From a virus, in the IMG/VR virus record IMGVR_UViG_3300022929_000191, positions 1-24,822 of that record: a stretch of 24,822 nt of DNA; one strand, written 5' to 3'. The position numbers and the translations under genes were made by a program. Numbering within the stretch: position 1 is the first letter of the stretch; each line of letters starts with the position of its first letter. Positions 23,441-24,822 of the stretch are shown here, piece after piece. A model generated the notes under the pieces. It saw only the letters and a list, made by a program, of their open reading frames with translations. It was not told where the DNA came from and ran no database searches.

Positions 23441-24822
23441 CTAATCCTCTGCTACCATTCCGTTTGATGCACTGATAGCTGCTCCAACTGCATCTGTTGT
23501 GTTATCTATTCTTCTTAGACCTTGAAACACACTACGTCCTTGAGGGCCGCCAACATGAAGCAACTCTGTATCATCATCATATGCTAATGCTGTGACTGAA
23601 TCACTAGAACCATATAAAGTACACTTAGCATTCTCTTGGAATAGCACCTTCTCGTCCTCGTAGATTTTTTTGATTTGTTCTGCGGATGGGACTGTATTAG
23701 ACGTTCTAAACAATGATAATTCTGAGTTTGCAGTATAGTAACGAGTAGTTGCATAACTCCATCGCAATATTTCTAAGGAATATGGATTACTTGGAGTAGA
23801 CGTAGTTCCAGTTGTTGTTACAGAAAGTTCTCCGTTTGTGTAAAGTTTTATTGTAGAACCTTTCTTCGTTAAGGTTAAACATGTCCAACTACCAGAATCG
23901 ATACCATTGGAAACAGATGCACCGGTTACGTTATTTCCTCTAATTAGATATTGTGCGGACGACACTTCATGCATTGCGCTTATGACAACTTTACTATAAT
24001 TAGAAGCACCTGTTATATCATTTTCAGCGATTTGCCATCCCTCATAGATTCCTGCAACAGTGTCGTGTTTTTGCCACCAGGTAACAGAAAAGTCATCTGT
24101 TAATACTAGGTTGCCTGCAGATGGTTGTCCTAGATATGAACCGCTACTGCTACGATAACTTACTAGATCAGCACCAGTAGCTACAGCCGATTTGGTTACA
24201 GTGCCAAACACCTGTAAGCCATTGCGGTTCACGCTGCGATCTTCTTCAGCTTCTTTCAAAGACAAACTATCGTAATCAGTTGATGTAGAGCCTTCTGAAC
24301 CTAAAATTAGATACGTTGTAGTAGCTGTTGCAGTAAATGTGAAGGTAAATGTGCCATTAGATTGAGTTCTAGTGTATCCATAATTTCCCCAGGCATTTCC
24401 TGCTGGAGCAATTGAACCTGCTGAAATTGTAGCCCAGTCACCGTTATTACTAACGATTGCAGAAAATACATATTGCTTACCTACTACTGTAGTAATAGTT
24501 TGATAAGCAGAAGAGTATCCCCCATTATCAGCGACTCTTAGAGCATTATTTACTCTTGAAAGAGTTGCGTTAAACCCTTGCCAACTTCCCAGTCCACTAG
24601 TAAAACTACTATCATTTCCTGTTAAGAATTCAGTATTGGTAGCAGAAACGTCAGTATCATCAGTGTCGATCAAGGTGGCTAATTTAATATCACCTGGCAT
24701 CCAACCTGTGTTGTAATCATTTTTTATGTAAGCTACCATTGCATCACTTGTAATGCCACTTACTGTTTCTGGATATTCAGCTATTATATCCAGCCCATAA
24801 TTAACGTTGTCACCTCCCATTG
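23441..24822 (-). CDS. LamG-containing phage structural protein, 3' part (5' partial)
   Basis: The frame is open to the right edge of the window. An ATG at 24820 is in frame, but no upstream bases are visible to support it, and the first residues read like the end of a larger repeat domain. Counting from that Met, residues ~22-57 contain the block DYNTGWMPGDIKLATLIDTDD. Residues 66-190 resemble a carbohydrate-binding jelly roll (FTSGLGSWQGF, GTFTFTFTATATTTYLIL). Residues 200-372 are LamG-like (FSVTWWQKHD, WTCLTLTKKGSTIKLYTNGE, SLFRTSNTVPSAEQIKKIYEDE). The C-terminus (FQENAKCTLYGSSDSVTALAYDDDTELLHVGGPQGRSVFQGLRRIDN) is a conserved block that I associate with marine phage structural proteins. 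It probably forms part of the virion surface; upstream domains cannot be seen. Confidence 0.78.
   Translation of the reverse strand, partial: MGGDNVNYGLDIIAEYPETVSGITSDAMVAYIKNDYNTGWMPGDIKLATLIDTDDTDVSATNTEFLTGNDSSFTSGLGSWQGFNATLSRVNNALRVADNGGYSSAYQTITTVVGKQYVFSAIVSNNGDWATISAGSIAPAGNAWGNYGYTRTQSNGTFTFTFTATATTTYLILGSEGSTSTDYDSLSLKEAEEDRSVNRNGLQVFGTVTKSAVATGADLVSYRSSSGSYLGQPSAGNLVLTDDFSVTWWQKHDTVAGIYEGWQIAENDITGASNYSKVVISAMHEVSSAQYLIRGNNVTGASVSNGIDSGSWTCLTLTKKGSTIKLYTNGELSVTTTGTTSTPSNPYSLEILRWSYATTRYYTANSELSLFRTSNTVPSAEQIKKIYEDEKVLFQENAKCTLYGSSDSVTALAYDDDTELLHVGGPQGRSVFQGLRRIDNTTDAVGAAISASNGMVAED

Overview
This window looks like part of the late structural region of a marine T4-like (contractile-tailed) bacteriophage. 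The reasons are a tail-sheath-completion (gp15-type) protein, T4-type late promoters of the form NATAAATA, an AT-rich and tightly packed gene layout, and many giant tail-fibre genes. Those fibres are built from repeat types that, as I recall, are common in cyanophages and pelagiphages. The host cannot be fixed from the sequence; a marine cyanobacterium or an alphaproteobacterium of the SAR11 type are reasonable guesses. I see no host genes, tRNA, integrase, CRISPR or insertion sequence.

Layout. Positions 1-6126 are read on the plus strand: the 3' end of a LamG-like structural gene, two tandem fibre-like genes with YadA-type head repeats, a small unknown gene, a gp15-like tail completion gene with a long C-terminal extension, and a Nudix hydrolase. 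Stop and start codons in this block often share a base (TAATG). A 48-base gap (6127-6174) separates it from a convergent minus-strand block that fills the rest of the window (24822 down to 6175). Read in transcription order, that block holds the 3' part of a LamG-containing structural gene, a 362-residue tail protein and a small protein. A 1191-residue fibre follows, ending in discoidin-like and LamG-like domains. Next come a 1146-residue fibre with a copper-protein-like domain and a C-terminal S74 self-cleaving chaperone, a 182-residue unknown protein and a tail assembly chaperone. Last are a 1570-residue fibre with an S74 domain, a 998-residue fibre without one and an 85-residue acidic protein.

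Organisation. Four large fibre genes (starting at 642, 14144, 18469 and 22080) are each preceded by nearly the same short leader: a NATAAATA late promoter, a conserved spacer and an ACTAGGA ribosome-binding site. On the minus strand each leader lies against or over the stop codon of the previous gene. The fibre locus is therefore divided into promoter-led cassettes. In three of the four leaders the ribosome-binding site sits in the loop of a possible hairpin.

The gene set suggests a virion carrying several different adhesins with different tips: LamG-like, discoidin-like, two S74-matured tips and two YadA-like fibres. The most unusual single item is an amicyanin-like type 1 copper motif (H, C-x2-H-x2-M) in the N-terminal third of the 1146-residue fibre.
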